From Solirubrobacterales bacterium (GTDB lineage: Bacteria > Actinomycetota > Thermoleophilia > Solirubrobacterales > Solirubrobacteraceae): a DNA stretch of 7,315 nt. The DNA lies in contig JAOPZU010000086.1 of the NCBI GenBank assembly GCA_025963955.1, forward strand, positions 1 through 7,315, given 5' to 3'. Positions 6,176 through 7,315 of this stretch are shown here, piece after piece. The position numbers were made by a program, and so were the translations under genes. Below the pieces are notes generated by a model. The model did not search any database. It saw nothing but the letters and a program-made list of their open reading frames with translations, and was not told where the DNA came from. The number at the start of each line of letters is the position of its first letter. Position 1 is the first letter of the stretch.

Positions 6176-6805
6176 ATGCCCGACCGCGTGGTCCAGGACT
6201 TCCCGATCTTCCCCCTCGGACTCGTCGCCCTTCCCCACGAGTACGTGCCGCTGCACATCTTCGAGGAGCGCTACCGGACGATGATCAACGAGTGCCTGGA
6301 GCGCGGCAGCGAGTTCGGGATCGTGTGGGCCGGCGAGGACCCCGAGGAGCCGCGGACGGGCTGCGCGATGGAGGTCGCCCGCGTGCTCGAGCGGATGGAC
6401 GACGGCCGGCTGAACATCCTCGCCAAAGGGACACGGCCGTTCCGGGTGATCGAGACGCAGGACGACCTGCCCTACCCCGCGGCGACCGTCGAGTTCGTCG
6501 AGGACGTCGGCGAGGAGGCGGACCAGGACGCCGCGCAGACCGCCCACGAGGCCTACCGCGCGCTGGTGGAGCAGGCGACGGACAACGAGCCCGAGGACGA
6601 GGACCTCGAGGTCATGGACGCCTACGCGATGGCCGCGACGGTCGAGTTCGGCCTGGAGGCGAAGCAGGGGCTGCTCGACCTGCGCTCGGAGAACGCGCGC
6701 CTCCGGCTCGTCACGCGCCTCTTCCGGGCGGCCACCAAGCGGCTGGAGTTCATCGAGAAGGCCCAGGTCCGCGCGCGCTCCAACGGCAAGGTGCGCTTCG
6801 GCTGA
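6176..6805 (+). CDS. stand-alone LON substrate-binding (N-terminal) domain protein
   Basis: A 209-residue protein made up of one LON N-terminal domain (Pfam PF02190 type) with no AAA+ ATPase or Ser-Lys protease domain. The opening IFPLGLVALPHEYVPLHIFEERY and the following FGIV (47-50) are the domain's signature. GCAMEVARVLERMDDGRLNILAKG (62-85) then PFRVIE (88-93) complete the beta-rich lobe. An acidic stretch (134-148, EPEDEDLE) leads into a helical C-terminal half rich in Arg/Lys. In Lon protease this domain recognises substrates; the function of single-domain versions is poorly known, so roles as adaptor or binder are inference. It is cytoplasmic, with no signal peptide. The ATG at 6176 is chosen because homologues start here and a -10 hexamer lies 7 bases upstream with no Shine-Dalgarno sequence. 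It diverges from phr and converges on the ABM-like gene. Confidence 0.85.
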   Translation: MPDRVVQDFPIFPLGLVALPHEYVPLHIFEERYRTMINECLERGSEFGIVWAGEDPEEPRTGCAMEVARVLERMDDGRLNILAKGTRPFRVIETQDDLPYPAATVEFVEDVGEEADQDAAQTAHEAYRALVEQATDNEPEDEDLEVMDAYAMAATVEFGLEAKQGLLDLRSENARLRLVTRLFRAATKRLEFIEKAQVRARSNGKVRFG

Positions 6806-6871
6806 GCCGTCGCGGCGCGCTTACGGCGCGGAGGCGCCGCCACCCGGCGAGCCGCTCGCCGGCGCGAGATA
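6806..6871. terminator. convergent intergenic hairpins, candidate bidirectional terminator
   Basis: Two GC-rich stems sit between the convergent stops. CCGGCGAG-CCG-CTCGCCGG (6844-6862) is a perfect 8-base stem with a 3-base loop. CGGCGC-GGAG-GCGCCG (6824-6839) is a perfect 6-base stem with a 4-base loop. No T-run follows on either strand, so intrinsic termination would be of the U-less type often proposed for high-GC Gram-positive genomes. Confidence 0.45.
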
Positions 6872-7171
6872 TCAGCCCGGGTACCCCCCGAGCTGCTCCG
6901 GCAGCGTCAGCGGGTCCGGCCCCTGTGCGCAGCGGTCGGCCAGGTGCGCGCGGAAGGCACGGAAGCTCTCCAGGCCCGTCAGCACCGCCGGCGCCTGCGG
7001 GTCGTGGCGGGCGACGTGCACCACGTCGAGCCCGTCCGCCCCGGTGAACGTCTCGTAGCGGATGCCGGCGGGCGCGAGCGCGTGGAGCTCGGCGTAGACC
7101 GCCCGGACGAGGGCGGCGTTCTCCTGCACCCGGTCCGGATGCAGGCGGTAGCGGACGACGGTCGCGCTCAT
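6872..7171 (-). CDS. small ABM-like dimeric alpha/beta-barrel protein
   Basis: With the ATG at 7171 this is a 99-residue protein that begins directly with a beta-strand (ATVVRYRLHP), followed by a helix (ENAALVRAVYAELHAL), a strand (GIRYETFTG), a strand (LDVVHVARHD) and a helix (SFRAFRAHLADRC), ending PLTLPEQLGGYPG. This order and length match antibiotic-biosynthesis-monooxygenase-like (ABM, ferredoxin-like) domains, which form dimers and include monooxygenases, heme-degrading enzymes and many proteins of unknown activity. No catalytic residue can be assigned. A longer frame starts at the ATG at 7225, adding 18 Thr/Lys/Gly-rich residues; it is less like the fold but its ATG lies in a mirrored leader (see the dyad at 7230-7291). 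Neither start has a strong ribosome site. The gene converges on the LON-domain gene. Confidence 0.6.
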   Translation of the reverse strand: MSATVVRYRLHPDRVQENAALVRAVYAELHALAPAGIRYETFTGADGLDVVHVARHDPQAPAVLTGLESFRAFRAHLADRCAQGPDPLTLPEQLGGYPG

Positions 7172-7229
7172 GCCGGCTGCCCCGCGGTCGCCGGGAGAAG
7201 GTCGCGTGGTCTTGGTGGTGGTCATGCCG

Positions 7230-7291
7230 GGTTGGACCGGGATGCGTCCCCCGGCTCATCGATGAGTTCGGGGGCCACCTCCGGTCCAACC
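7230..7291. promoter_or_regulatory. nested dyad-symmetric divergent control region
   Basis: Three nested inverted repeats share a centre at or within half a base of 7260/7261. The outer arms GGTTGGACCGG (7230-7240) and CCGGTCCAACC (7281-7291) are perfect 11-base arms. The middle arms CCCCCG (7248-7253) and CGGGGG (7269-7274) are offset by one base. The core CTCATCGATGAG (7255-7266) is a perfect 12-base palindrome. Outside the outer arms lie the CAT of the leftward gene's longer start (7223-7225) and the ATG of a rightward gene (7295-7297), so both genes have CCGGTCCAACC 3-4 bases before their ATG. This suggests shared operator control; the regulator is unknown. Confidence 0.5.
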
Positions 7292-7294
7292 ACC

Positions 7295-7315
7295 ATGAAC
7301 CCGATCGTGCAGGTC
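7295..7315 (+). CDS. start of a divergent gene, cut by the window edge
   Basis: An ATG followed by six sense codons (MNPIVQV) runs off the right edge. It is supported by its position, 3 bases after the outer arm of the dyad, mirroring the leftward ATG at 7225. No Shine-Dalgarno sequence precedes it. Seven residues are too few to assign a family; some ABC transporter ATP-binding subunits begin in a similar way, but this is only a hint. Confidence 0.35.

Noticed and set aside
4668..6284. 538-codon + strand frame opposite phr
   Set aside because: It is a shadow of the CPD photolyase, with mirror-like composition and no domain features.
5846..6547. 233-codon - strand frame across the phr/LON junction
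   Set aside because: It overlaps both real genes out of frame and would cross the promoter region.

Overview
The window is very GC-rich chromosomal DNA (low 70s percent by eye). Every gene shows the strong G/C third-codon-position bias of high-GC Actinomycetota. Protein style and apparent leaderless starts fit an actinobacterium; a Thermoleophilia/Solirubrobacterales-type genome is my best guess, from resemblance of the proteins rather than from a marker gene. No RNA genes, transposases, CRISPR arrays or prophage genes were seen.

Layout, left to right: (1) the C-terminal end of a SAM-dependent methyltransferase-like protein on +, running in from the left edge to 384. (2) A leftward cluster of three tightly spaced genes: a YbjT/NmrA-like NAD(P)-binding protein (3833 to 2853), an iron-sulfur bacterial cryptochrome/(6-4) photolyase (2819 to 1326) and an alpha/beta hydrolase with an Asp nucleophile (1314 to 409). 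(3) Upstream of that, also leftward, a class I SAM methyltransferase (4620 to 3931) with its own promoter, which is covered by a near-perfect palindrome. (4) A class I CPD photolyase (6101 to 4683), also leftward. (5) Divergent from it, a stand-alone LON substrate-binding-domain protein (6176 to 6805, +), apparently leaderless. (6) A convergent small ABM-like dimeric alpha/beta-barrel protein (7171 or 7225 to 6872, -). (7) A nested dyad element centred at 7260/7261, followed by the first seven codons of a divergent + gene at the right edge.

Functionally the middle 5.7 kb looks like a light/UV-response neighbourhood. It has two photolyases of different lineage: an FeS-BCP enzyme expected to reverse (6-4) photoproducts and a class I enzyme expected to reverse cyclobutane pyrimidine dimers. 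They sit with an SDR-type protein, a methyltransferase and a hydrolase of unknown substrate. Photolyase, SDR and methyltransferase genes are known to co-occur in light- or singlet-oxygen-induced regulons of other bacteria, but no CarH/LitR or ECF sigma/anti-sigma gene lies inside this window. The most notable signals are the operator-like palindrome over the methyltransferase -10 region, the nested dyad at the right edge, and the hydrolase, whose dehalogenase-like active site has lost both halide-binding positions.
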